From: CAZTVF01 sp964616985
GTDB taxonomy: Bacteria > Planctomycetota > Phycisphaerae > SM23-33
Assembly (NCBI GenBank): GCA_964616985.1
Contig: CAZTVF010000008.1
Span: 8,294 to 72,293, forward strand
Direction: 5' to 3'
DNA length: 64,000 nt
How positions within the stretch are numbered: position 1 is the stretch's first letter; the number at the start of each line of letters is the position of its first letter. Shown here one piece after another: positions 7,683 through 14,881 of this stretch. The notes beneath the pieces were generated by a model. That model had not been told where the DNA came from. It made no database searches and was given only the letters and a program-made list of their open reading frames with translations. Position numbers and translations under genes: made by a program.

Positions 7683-8447
7683 CTAATCCCTAAACCCTTC
7701 CCTAAGGCTCACAAGCCGGTCGTGATTCGTCATGTCCACGTGCAGGGGCGTGATGGTGATGTAGCCGTCGTTCATGGCCTCGACGTCGCAGTCGGCCTGG
7801 GGATGGAAGCTGTACTTGTCGCCGAGCTTGTACCGCTCGATCAACGGGTCGTCGCCGTGCGCGAGGTACGTGTCCTCCATGCCGGCCGTCGACTGCGGCA
7901 CGACGCGGATGCCCTTGGGCTCGCCCTTGTCCAGCGTCGGGATGTTCACGTTGATCAGGTCGCCCCTGGCCAGCCCGCCCTCGAGCAGCTGGTCGAGAAC
8001 CTCGCGACACAGGCCGGCGGCGCGGACGTAGTCGATCGCCCCGCCCGACGCGCTGGCCGAGAACGCGACGGCGGGGATGCCGAACATCGCCGCCTCGGCC
8101 GCCGCCGCCACCGTGCCGGAATAGAACACGTTGATGCCGACATTGGCGCCCGCGTTTATGCCGCTGAGCACCAGGTCCGGCGGCTCGGGCAACAGGATGC
8201 GAATGGCCAGCCGCACGCAGTCGGCCGGGCGGCCGTCGACGCTGATGCCCAGGAACTCGCGGCCCTCGCCGGGCACGGTGAGGCGCTTGACCATCAGCGG
8301 CTGGTGCACCGTGATGGCGTGGCCGGCCGCCGACTGCGGCGAATCGGGCGCCACCACGCTCACCATGCCCATGTCATCCACCGCCGCCCTCAGCGCCGCC
8401 AGCCCCGGCGCCGTGATCCCATCATCATTGCTGACCAGAATTCTCAT
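7683..8447 (-). CDS. surE: SurE 5'/3'-nucleotidase
   Basis: Metal-dependent nucleoside monophosphate phosphatase. The product begins MRILVSNDDGITAPGL, where the adjacent Asp pair binds the metal, and contains the conserved Ser-Pro in PDSPQSAAGHA and the SGINAGANVG segment. Length of 254 residues is normal. I chose ATG 8447 because it gives the family N-terminus; a GTG two codons upstream (8453) is possible, and no strong ribosome-binding site decides. It converges on serS and is probably a single-gene unit. Upstream (8448-8525) lies a heptad repeat array. Confidence 0.95.
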   Translation of the reverse strand: MRILVSNDDGITAPGLAALRAAVDDMGMVSVVAPDSPQSAAGHAITVHQPLMVKRLTVPGEGREFLGISVDGRPADCVRLAIRILLPEPPDLVLSGINAGANVGINVFYSGTVAAAAEAAMFGIPAVAFSASASGGAIDYVRAAGLCREVLDQLLEGGLARGDLINVNIPTLDKGEPKGIRVVPQSTAGMEDTYLAHGDDPLIERYKLGDKYSFHPQADCDVEAMNDGYITITPLHVDMTNHDRLVSLREGFRD

Positions 8448-8468
8448 GCCCACCAGTTTACACAGAAA

Positions 8469-8513
8469 CAGTTAGCGGTAACCAGTCAGCGGTAATCAGT
8501 TAGCGGTAACCAG
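8469..8513. repeat. Heptanucleotide tandem array
   Basis: Six contiguous 7-mers alternate CAGTTAG/CAGTCAG with CGGTAAC/CGGTAAT, plus a trailing CAG, just upstream of surE. Similar 7-mer arrays occur at 8811-8845 and 47944-47991. They resemble in form the short tandemly repeated heptamers known from cyanobacteria. Confidence 0.75.
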
Positions 8514-8765
8514 CGCGGGGAACTCATGAGGTCCGACGCTCTTCAACTCCCGCCTCTCGCGTCGCCCATCGCCGGCGGCACGGCAATCGCTCGCTTCTTA
8601 GCAGAACGCCGACCTTCACCTCGCGGGTCAACATGCGCCGCCGCGGGAAGTGCTCCCCCGCGATCTCGCGAGGGACTCGGGTTTGCCGCCGAGCCTTCGC
8701 CCCGTGCCAACATCCCCGGTGCCGCCGCCGTGCGCGAAACCGCGAGCGGCGAGCGGGGCGGGGGC

Positions 8766-8803
8766 AAAAAAGAAGCGGCGGGCGGGAATGTCCCGACCGC
8801 CGC
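8766..8803 (-). terminator. Terminator of the 8857-9819 gene
   Basis: Read leftward, a 13-bp GC-rich stem with one mismatch and a 3-base loop is followed by TTCTTTTTTG. It lies about 55 bases past the stop codon of the sugar isomerase gene, with a heptad array between. The rest of the 409-base gap (8448-8856) has no gene. Confidence 0.88.
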
Positions 8804-8810
8804 GTGGGTC

Positions 8811-8845
8811 TTACTGTTTACCGTTTACTGTTTCACTGATTACTG
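8811..8845. repeat. Heptanucleotide tandem array
   Basis: Five contiguous 7-mers (TTACTGT, TTACCGT, TTACTGT, TTCACTG, ATTACTG) lie between the stop codon of the isomerase gene and its terminator. Same word family as the array at 47944, in the same sense on the plus strand. Confidence 0.7.
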
Positions 8846-8856
8846 CATCCGCGGTC

Positions 8857-9819
8857 TCAGAACCACCAGGCCTTGCCCATGGGCTGGCTGAGCATGACGC
8901 CCTTGAGGTAGGAGACGGCCTTCTCGAAGCCTTCGTTCATGCTCATCAGCGAATCTTCGTGCTCGATGCTCAGCACGCCGTCGTAGCCATACAGGCGAAG
9001 CATGGACACGAACGGCTTCCAGAAGTCGTCGCCGTGGCCGTAGCCGACGGTGCGGAAGACCCAGGCGCGGTTCTTCACGTCGCCGTAGCTCTTGATGTCC
9101 AGGTTGCCGGTGATGCGGCTGTTCCGCGGGTCGATCGCGCAGTCCTTGGCGTGCACGTGGAAGATGCACTTGTTGTCGCCCAGGAAGCGGGCGGCTTCCA
9201 CCGGGCAGATGCCCTGCCAGAAGAAGTGGCTGGGGTCGAGGTTGGCGCCGAGGTTCTTGCCAGCGGCGTTGCGCAGGCGGACGATGTCCTCGGGGTTGTG
9301 AACCGTCATGCCCGGGTGCGCTTCGAACGCGATCTTCACGCCCATCTTGGCCGCGAAGTCGTTCTCCTTCTTCCAGAAGGGGATGAGGACCTTGTTCCAC
9401 TGGTAGTCGGCCGCCTTGGAGAAATCGTCCGGCCAGGGGCAGGTGACGAAGTTGGGCACGCGGTCCTGCGGGCCGCCGCCGGGGCAGCCGGAGAAGTTGA
9501 TCACGACCGTCTTGAATTCCGCGGCCAGCATCACGCCGTCGCGCTGCGACTGGGCGTGGGCCTTGGCGATCTTCTTGTCGGGGTGAACCGGGTTGCCGTG
9601 CACCGCGACGCCCTGAACTTCCAGGCCGCGATCGGCAATCTTCTGCTTCAGCTCGGCCAGACGCTTCTTGTCCTTGTGAATGCCCGCGAGCTTCCACGGA
9701 TCGCCGGGATACGCGCCGGCCGGCAGCTCGATGGCGCCCAGGCCGACCTTCTTGCAGTAGTCCAACGCCGCGTCCAGTTTCATGCCGCCGAACAACGCAC
9801 CCATGACTCCCAGTTTCAT
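8857..9819 (-). CDS. TIM-barrel sugar phosphate isomerase/epimerase
   Basis: A 320-residue member of the xylose isomerase-like (AP endonuclease family 2) TIM-barrel superfamily, commonly sugar or inositol-derivative isomerases in this phylum. Metal-ligand-type segments are visible: FEAHPG, LDPSHF, HVHAKD and the C-terminal SIEHED. Start ATG 9819 follows AAAGGAGA with ideal spacing. No signal peptide, so cytoplasmic. It is flanked by its own terminator (8766-8803) and a repeat region upstream, so it is probably monocistronic. The exact substrate cannot be read from the sequence. An AP-endonuclease role is unlikely, because the closest look is to the sugar isomerase branch. Confidence 0.85.
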   Translation of the reverse strand: MKLGVMGALFGGMKLDAALDYCKKVGLGAIELPAGAYPGDPWKLAGIHKDKKRLAELKQKIADRGLEVQGVAVHGNPVHPDKKIAKAHAQSQRDGVMLAAEFKTVVINFSGCPGGGPQDRVPNFVTCPWPDDFSKAADYQWNKVLIPFWKKENDFAAKMGVKIAFEAHPGMTVHNPEDIVRLRNAAGKNLGANLDPSHFFWQGICPVEAARFLGDNKCIFHVHAKDCAIDPRNSRITGNLDIKSYGDVKNRAWVFRTVGYGHGDDFWKPFVSMLRLYGYDGVLSIEHEDSLMSMNEGFEKAVSYLKGVMLSQPMGKAWWF

Positions 9820-9908
9820 ATTCGTTCTCCTTTGCGGTTTCGTGGATGGGAAAGTGCTCAACGGTGCATCATCATAACCGCGGGGGCCTCGAGTGCAAGA
9901 CTCTCAAA

Positions 9909-10051
9909 AGCAGGGATAAACGCAGATGAACGCAGATCAGAAAAGCAAAGAAGGCGAAACGTTCCCCGAACGCCTACGCGGATGATGGCGGCAAGGAAAG
10001 CTTTGAGGCTCCTTTGCCGCTTATCTGCGTTTATCTGCGTTCATCCCTGCT
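9909..10051. repeat. Inverted pair of AACGCAGAT tandem words
   Basis: The left arm (9909-9940) has tandem AACGCAGAT words preceded by AGCAGGGAT. The right arm (10021-10051) is its near-perfect inverted copy. The ~80 bases between contain a weaker A/G-rich inversion. It fills the gap between two leftward genes and could form a large cruciform or an RNA stem. Confidence 0.7.
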
Positions 10052-10066
10052 GACTGGCTTGGGCGA

Positions 10067-11194
10067 TCAATCGAAACCGCCGCCGGCGTGCTTGGGGGCC
10101 GCGGTGGCGGCGGGCTTGGCGGTGGTGGCCGCCGTGGGCGCGGGCGAGGCCGCCGGCGCGGGCCCCGCGGGCGCGGGGCTGGGCACAGCCGTGGGGACGA
10201 CCTCCGAGGCCGCAGCCTTGCTGGCGGCATCGTCGGCCTTGGTGAAGGCGTCGTTCGCCTGGTTCAGAAACAGCACCGGCGTGCCGACCTTGACCATCTT
10301 GCCCAGGCGCTGGGCGTCCCAGTTGGCCAGGCGGAAGCAGCCATGCGAGCCCGTCTTGCCGATCATCTCCGGCGTGGGCGTGCCGTGGATGCCATAGCCG
10401 CTCAGAGTCAGGCCCACCCAGCACAGGCCGACGGGGTTGCGGGGGCCCGGCGGGATCATCAGGATCTCGTCCACGTCCTTCACCTCGGGCCATTTCGCCG
10501 GGTCAAAACGGTACGTCGGGTTGTCGCTGATGACGGCAACGCTGCTCCTGGTCACCGAGGGCAGGTTGTCCTTATCGGCCGCGATCGAGCAGTGGAACAT
10601 GCCCACCAGTCGCGTGCCGGCGTAGATGCGGACGACCTTCTCGGCGAAGTTGATCTCGATGCGGTCGCCCTGCGCGGGCGTGCCGGCGATCACGTTGGGG
10701 ACGGTGATGGTGTCGCCGGCCTTGAGGGCGTTCATGTCGCGCCCGCCATTGAGTTCGGCCATCAGGGCTCGGGTGCTGTGGAACTTCTCGGCCAGCATCG
10801 CATCGAGCGTCTCGTAGGACATCCGCTTGAGCCTCGCCTTCTCCTGCCACTTCTTGGGCAGCGGCCCCCCGATCTGCTCCAGGTCCGCGGCGGTCACGGT
10901 GTAGGTGGTGAGGGCCTTGTCGGGATCGACGCCCAGGGCGGCTGCGGCGGCAGGTTCGGGACGGGCGGTGACGGGCAAGCCGTTGGCCCGCTGGTATTCC
11001 CACAGGCCCAGAGAGGTCTTGCGGCCGGGGGCGCCATCGATGAGCCCGGGAGAGAAACCGGCGCGGTCCAGCGCGATCTGCCAGGCGAGGCGAGTCTTGA
11101 GCTTCGCATCCGCCGCCGGCTGGGCCCACGCCCCGCCCGCGCACAGCATCACCGTCAGCGCCATCACAACAATACGATCCATCCGCACCTTCAT
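10067..11194 (-). CDS. Exported L,D-transpeptidase with LysM-like domain
   Basis: Peptidoglycan-modifying enzyme that forms 3-3 crosslinks or attaches proteins to the wall. The 375-residue product has a signal peptide (residues 1-24, ending AWA), a peptidoglycan-binding-like domain (~30-75), a LysM-like domain (~125-167) and a C-terminal YkuD catalytic domain. Catalytic residues are visible: His270 and the motif S283-H284-G285-C286 followed by Arg288. An Ala/Pro-rich tail follows. Start ATG 11194 has GGAAGGAG ideally placed. It has no operon partner: a repeat region lies downstream, and a repeat cassette and the divergent der gene lie upstream. Confidence 0.93.
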   Translation of the reverse strand: MKVRMDRIVVMALTVMLCAGGAWAQPAADAKLKTRLAWQIALDRAGFSPGLIDGAPGRKTSLGLWEYQRANGLPVTARPEPAAAAALGVDPDKALTTYTVTAADLEQIGGPLPKKWQEKARLKRMSYETLDAMLAEKFHSTRALMAELNGGRDMNALKAGDTITVPNVIAGTPAQGDRIEINFAEKVVRIYAGTRLVGMFHCSIAADKDNLPSVTRSSVAVISDNPTYRFDPAKWPEVKDVDEILMIPPGPRNPVGLCWVGLTLSGYGIHGTPTPEMIGKTGSHGCFRLANWDAQRLGKMVKVGTPVLFLNQANDAFTKADDAASKAAASEVVPTAVPSPAPAGPAPAASPAPTAATTAKPAATAAPKHAGGGFD

Positions 11195-11300
11195 GGCAGG
11201 CTCCTTCCGTGGGCACACCGTCTGCCAAGAGCATACCGCAACGGCGGTCGATATGCGAGATTCGTTCTCCCGCCGCGAAGGGTCGTGGCCTTGCCACGAT

Positions 11301-11485
11301 GGTGCCACCCCCAAACTCGGTTGGGGGTGCGAAGGCGGCACCGAGTCGTTGGGAATTCGTGGACTATGGGAGGTGCATGGACTTGCCTGCCGTAGGCAGG
11401 TCACTGAAGTGACCATGCCTGAAGGTCGTGGACGCATCGGACTCGGTCGCTGTTCTCACCCCCAAATGAGTTTGGGGGTGGCACC
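11301..11485. mobile_element. Repeat cassette bounded by inverted CCCCCAAAC hairpins
   Basis: Two copies of the palindromic hairpin (11307-11328 with one arm mismatch, and 11458-11479) face each other, with GGTGCC outermost on the left and GGCACC outermost on the right. The interior holds a 50-base word (11370-11419) that recurs at 32798. The arrangement matches 37001-37192 and, less cleanly, 32382-32787. It encodes no protein. Whether it moves is inference. Confidence 0.6.
11370..11419 (-). repeat. 50-base dispersed word, copy A
   Basis: Matches 32798-32847 in inverted orientation with one difference in 50. It contains two small hairpins, GGTCACTT/AAGTGACC-like and GCCTGC/GCAGGC. Confidence 0.8.
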
Positions 11486-11551
11486 GCGCGGGCAATCGCA
11501 CCGGGCGGGGCAGTTAGTATTCGTTGCGAACTTCGGTGAATACTGTTAGAT

Positions 11552-12916
11552 ATGAACAGTATGAAGCTTCCAGTCGTTGCTATCGTGGGCCGGCCGAATG
11601 TCGGCAAGAGTAGTTTGCTCAACTGCCTGGTGGGCAGGAAGATCTCCATCGTTGACCCGACGCCGGGCGTGACGCGGGACCGCATCTGCGCGCCGTGCGC
11701 GATCGGCAGCGATCCCGATGACCTCCATTACGTCGAACTGGTCGATACCGGCGGCATGGGCATCGTCGACCGCGACGACCTGGCCGGCGACGTGGAAGAC
11801 CAGATCCTGTACGCCATCGGCGAGGCGTCGCTGATCCTGTTCGTCGTCGATGCCCGCGAGGGCCTCACGCCGCTGGACCGCCACGTGGCCCAGCAGCTCC
11901 GCAAGCAGAAGAACCCCGTCGTCCTGGTGGCCAACAAGGTCGACCAGGAGAACCTGCCCACCGAGCTGGCCGAGCTGCACTCGCTGGGCTTCGGCCCGCC
12001 GCTCCCCGTGTCGGCCATCCACCACCTGGGCCGCAACGACCTGCTTGAAGCGATCAGCCGCCACGTCGGCGACACCGCCGGCCAGCGGCCTCAGCCCGTC
12101 ATGAAGCTCGCCATCGTCGGCAAGCGCAACGCGGGTAAGAGCACGTTCATCAACGCCCTGGCCGGCGAGCCGCGGGTGATCGTCTCCAACAAGCCGGGCA
12201 CGACGCGCGACAGCGTCGATGTCTCCATCGAGCTCGAAGGCCGCCAGTTCATGGTCATCGACACGGCCGGCGCCCAGAAGCGCCGCAGCCTCGCCGGCGA
12301 CATCGAGTTCTACAGCCGCCACCGCGCGCTGCGGTCCATCCGCCGCGCCGACGTCGTGGCCCTGATGATCGATGCCTCCGTGCCCGTCTCGCAGGTGGAC
12401 AAGGAACTGGCCGGCGAGATCTCCGAGCAGTACAAGCCCGTCATCCTCGTGGTGAACAAGTGGGATCTGGCGAAGGATTTCGCCGCCGGCGAGCAGTACC
12501 AGGAGTACTTCGCCAAGACCTTCCCCTCGCTGGCGTTCGCCCCGATCATCCTGACCACCGCCACCGAGAACTACAACGTCCGCAAGACCATCGACGTGGC
12601 CGAGAGGCTGTTCCAGCAGACGAGCGTCCGCGTGCCGACGCCGCAGCTGAACGTCGCCATCGAGGAAATCCTGAACATTCGCGGCCCCAGCCACAAGGCC
12701 GGCACCAAGCCGCCCAAGATCCTGTACGCCGCGCAGATCGCGACGGCGCCGCCGACGCTGGTGTGCTTCGTGAACGACGAGCGCAGCTTCGATACCGGTT
12801 ACCAGCGGTTCCTGCTGAACCAGCTTCGCGAGCGGCTGCCGTTCTCGCAGGTGCCGATCCGCCTGTTGTTCCGCCAGCGTCGCGGCGGCAAACCGGCGAT
12901 CAAGAAGGAAGAGTAG
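11552..12916 (+). CDS. der: Ribosome biogenesis GTPase Der (EngA)
   Basis: Tandem GTPase needed for 50S subunit maturation. The 454-residue product has the first G domain with P-loop GRPNVGKSS (residues ~13-21), switch motif DTGGMG and specificity motif NKVD. The second G domain has P-loop GKRNAGKST, DTAGAQ and NKWD, and a KH-like C-terminal domain follows. Start ATG 11552 lies just after AT-rich sequence. No clear Shine-Dalgarno is visible, and an in-frame ATG three codons on (11561) is possible. It is monocistronic, with the convergent desulfoferrodoxin gene 21 bases beyond its stop. Confidence 0.96.
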   Translation: MNSMKLPVVAIVGRPNVGKSSLLNCLVGRKISIVDPTPGVTRDRICAPCAIGSDPDDLHYVELVDTGGMGIVDRDDLAGDVEDQILYAIGEASLILFVVDAREGLTPLDRHVAQQLRKQKNPVVLVANKVDQENLPTELAELHSLGFGPPLPVSAIHHLGRNDLLEAISRHVGDTAGQRPQPVMKLAIVGKRNAGKSTFINALAGEPRVIVSNKPGTTRDSVDVSIELEGRQFMVIDTAGAQKRRSLAGDIEFYSRHRALRSIRRADVVALMIDASVPVSQVDKELAGEISEQYKPVILVVNKWDLAKDFAAGEQYQEYFAKTFPSLAFAPIILTTATENYNVRKTIDVAERLFQQTSVRVPTPQLNVAIEEILNIRGPSHKAGTKPPKILYAAQIATAPPTLVCFVNDERSFDTGYQRFLLNQLRERLPFSQVPIRLLFRQRRGGKPAIKKEE

Positions 12917-12937
12917 GACGAGGAGTCGGGCCGCGAC

Positions 12938-13366
12938 TCATGCCGGCGCGGCCCGGTACTGCGGGTTGTTCACGGCGCGGCCTTCCCAGGCGACCGATCG
13001 CCACAGCCCGTGCACGCTGCAGTAGCAGCGGGCGCTCACGCGGCGGGCCTGGATCTCGAAGTTCACCTCCGGCGTTTCCCCCGGCGACAGGAACTGGCGA
13101 AGGTATTGCCCCCCTGCCGTCAGCTCAATCCAGCGGATGTGATGATCCTCGTCCATGGGGTGGGCCGAAGGCCCGACGCGGACGCGCCAGCCCGAGGCCG
13201 TCTTCTGGAGCACCAGGGCGTGCTCGTGGTCGCCGCCGAGGGAGAGATTCGCATGCACCGGCACCATTCGCGGCCCGCAGCACACCAGCTCCATGCCGCA
13301 AGCTTCCAGCACCTCCACTACGGTATCGCAAACGGGGCAACGGAAAATCTGCAGATTCTCGGTCAT
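12938..13366 (-). CDS. dfx: Desulfoferrodoxin (class II superoxide reductase)
   Basis: Reduces superoxide to hydrogen peroxide without making oxygen; typical of anaerobes. The 142-residue product has the N-terminal rubredoxin-like iron site (Cys10, Cys13, Cys29, Cys30 in CPVC and CCG) and the catalytic iron site ligands His49, His69 (HPMDEDHH), His75, Cys116 and His119 (CSVHG). Both centres appear complete, so it is the two-iron form. It is slightly longer than the usual ~125 residues owing to a C-terminal tail. Start ATG 13366 follows GAGAGGAT. A conventional reductant such as rubredoxin is not adjacent. Confidence 0.94.
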   Translation of the reverse strand: MTENLQIFRCPVCDTVVEVLEACGMELVCCGPRMVPVHANLSLGGDHEHALVLQKTASGWRVRVGPSAHPMDEDHHIRWIELTAGGQYLRQFLSPGETPEVNFEIQARRVSARCYCSVHGLWRSVAWEGRAVNNPQYRAAPA

Positions 13367-13416
13367 GACATCCTCTCTCTGTGACAGCAAATGCGGGATA
13401 TGAACCCCTCGCCGCA

Positions 13417-13440
13417 AAAGCCCTGATGGTGACGGGCTTT
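13417..13440 (-). terminator. Possible terminator of the CBM48 gene
   Basis: A 7-bp stem AAAGCCC/GGGCTTT around a 10-base loop, about 60 bases past the stop of the 13502-13876 gene. The tail is only TTTTGC, so activity is uncertain. Confidence 0.45.
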
Positions 13441-13501
13441 CAAGACAGTGCCTACAGCCGCCAAAGGCCGTGGCACACGACGGACTGTTCCAAGACGGCG
13501 A

Positions 13502-13876
13502 TCAGGCGGCCTGGCCCTCGCGGCGCGATGCGGCGACGGCGCGGCGCCTTGGCGCCGGAGCGGCCGCGGCGATTTCCTCGGCCGGCGTCAAGGCCGGCTG
13601 CGGCAGTTCCAGCACGCGAACGATGCTGTCGACGCCCAGGGGCCCGTACTCGATGCCGAAGGCGGCGTAGTCGGTGAACCATTTGCCGTCGGCGCAGTAG
13701 CGGAACTTGTAGGTCCCCGGTTTGAGGTGAAGCGCGGCCAGCCAGTAGCCGTCGTCGGTGCGAACCATCTCGTGTTCGCCCTTGCGCCATCCGTTGAAGT
13801 CGCCGACGAGCTGGACCATCTTCGCCTGCGGGCGGAAGAACCTGAATTGTGCGTAGTTGCCGTGAACCGTAACCAT
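13502..13876 (-). CDS. Stand-alone CBM48/AMPK-type glycogen-binding module
   Basis: The 124-residue product resembles the early-set domain that precedes the catalytic domain in glycogen branching and debranching enzymes, or the AMPK beta glycogen-binding module. Segments such as FFRPQAKMVQLVGDFNGW, the following W at DGYWLAAL, and GTYKFRYCADGKW are typical. No catalytic domain follows; instead an Ala/Pro/Arg-rich tail ends the protein. Start ATG 13876 follows AGAAGGG. Likely roles are binding of intracellular alpha-glucan or acting as a subunit of another enzyme; which one cannot be told. No glycogen genes are adjacent. Confidence 0.75.
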   Translation of the reverse strand: MVTVHGNYAQFRFFRPQAKMVQLVGDFNGWRKGEHEMVRTDDGYWLAALHLKPGTYKFRYCADGKWFTDYAAFGIEYGPLGVDSIVRVLELPQPALTPAEEIAAAAPAPRRRAVAASRREGQAA

Positions 13877-14032
13877 GTTGAGCCCTTCTTGCGAGTCCTG
13901 CTCGTCATCCTCTTTTTCCGTCGGCCCGCGCGGGCGACGGTGCGATCTGTCCGAACGAGTTGAGCCGCGTATTGTTTCGTTTTCTGCCGAGCCCGCACCG
14001 CGGGCCGGCACACATCCCCCGACCGGGGCGCC

Positions 14033-14227
14033 CTAGGCGGTCAGCAGTTCGGGTTGCTCGTCGCGGACGGCGAGGTCAAGGCTGGCGAGATAGCCCACGA
14101 TGGCCTCCTCGATCTTCTCTCTCGCTTCCTGGGGTGAGCGGCCGCGGGCGAAGCAACCGGGCAGGGCCGGGCACTGCGCCCGATAGCCGCCGCAGTCGCA
14201 CTGCGTGATTCGAATGACCAGTTTCAT
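14033..14227 (-). CDS. HicB-like small protein, no HicA partner
   Basis: A 64-residue product resembling the partially degraded RNase H-like fold of HicB antitoxins: a beta strand start KLVIRITQC, then CPALPGCFARGRSPQEAREKIEEAIVGYL. Start ATG 14227 follows a GAGG. In HicAB systems a ~60-residue HicA toxin with a conserved His lies directly upstream or downstream. I find none, and the neighbours are a CBM48 protein and a different small protein. HicB-like proteins without HicA are common and may serve other roles. It has a Cys-rich start (QCDCGGYRAQC). Confidence 0.65.
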   Translation of the reverse strand: MKLVIRITQCDCGGYRAQCPALPGCFARGRSPQEAREKIEEAIVGYLASLDLAVRDEQPELLTA

Positions 14228-14354
14228 CGGTTCCTCATTTCTGCCCCCACGATACCGCCGCAAAAAACCAGCACAATCGGCAGGCCGCCCGTTTTGTTCC
14301 TAGGTCAAACGGGACGGTGGGTCGGTAAATCGACCCATGCCGCGTGGGGACTTC

Positions 14355-14540
14355 TTACGCCGCCGCCGGCCCGGTGCTGGGGCGGCAACTGAACAGCGGG
14401 ATCACCAACCGGCCGGGGGCGGCGTTCTGATTGTTGATCACGACGCGGACGTTGCGGCTGCCTCTGCGGTCGATCAGCCTCCAATACACAGTCCGGCTGA
14501 TCTCCTTCCCCTGGCACATAGTCTTGCTCGTTAGCTTCAT
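14355..14540 (-). CDS. Small basic protein of unknown function (61 residues)
   Basis: Starts MKLTSKTMCQGKEIS at ATG 14540, preceded by AAAGGAG at ideal spacing; that ribosome-binding site is the main support. The middle reads like a small beta-rich domain (SRTVYWRLIDR, NVRVVINNQN), with a Pro/Ser tail. I do not recognise a family. Downstream (14319-14336) a small hairpin GGGTCG/CGACCC lies before the HicB-like gene. Just upstream is a ~340-base gap with two DnaA boxes. It may be a real lineage-specific gene. Confidence 0.5.
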   Translation of the reverse strand: MKLTSKTMCQGKEISRTVYWRLIDRRGSRNVRVVINNQNAAPGRLVIPLFSCRPSTGPAAA

Positions 14541-14746
14541 TTCTGCGGTCTCCTTTAAGCGGCGAAGGGCAATGCAATTCGATGGTTCATTTGTAGCGAG
14601 ACGTGGAGATGCCTTCAATCGGTGCACGACCCGTTTCTGGGTGCTGACTGTGCCTCACCCCTTCATCGGTGGATTTCCCCCATGATTTGGCGAGTTGTCC
14701 TAGGTACGTGTACTCATTGGAGAGACATGGGTTAGATGCCAACAGG

Positions 14747-14777
14747 TTATGCAGGGGTTATCCACAGATTGTCCACA
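14747..14777 (+). promoter_or_regulatory. DnaA-box pair (second oriC candidate or DnaA-titration site)
   Basis: TTATCCACA (14758-14766, perfect) and TTGTCCACA (14769-14777, one mismatch) lie two bases apart in the same direction, and a weaker TTATGCAGG (14747-14755) precedes them. They sit in a gene-free gap (14541-14881) about 13.7 kb from dnaA. Spacing and sequence resemble origin or DnaA-regulatory clusters. I see no other signal in this gap. Confidence 0.55.
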
Positions 14778-14881
14778 ATTGAGGGCGGCGGGAGGGCTCC
14801 GCGGGCGGTGCAAGCCTTAACGTATGGATATACATCGTTTGAATCGACAGCCCCGGCGGCTGCAGTCGGCAAGGGCGAGAT

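Noticed and set aside
8526..8891. 121-codon frame between surE and the isomerase gene
   Set aside because: It runs through a terminator stem and a heptad array and has low-complexity Arg/Ala/Pro content.
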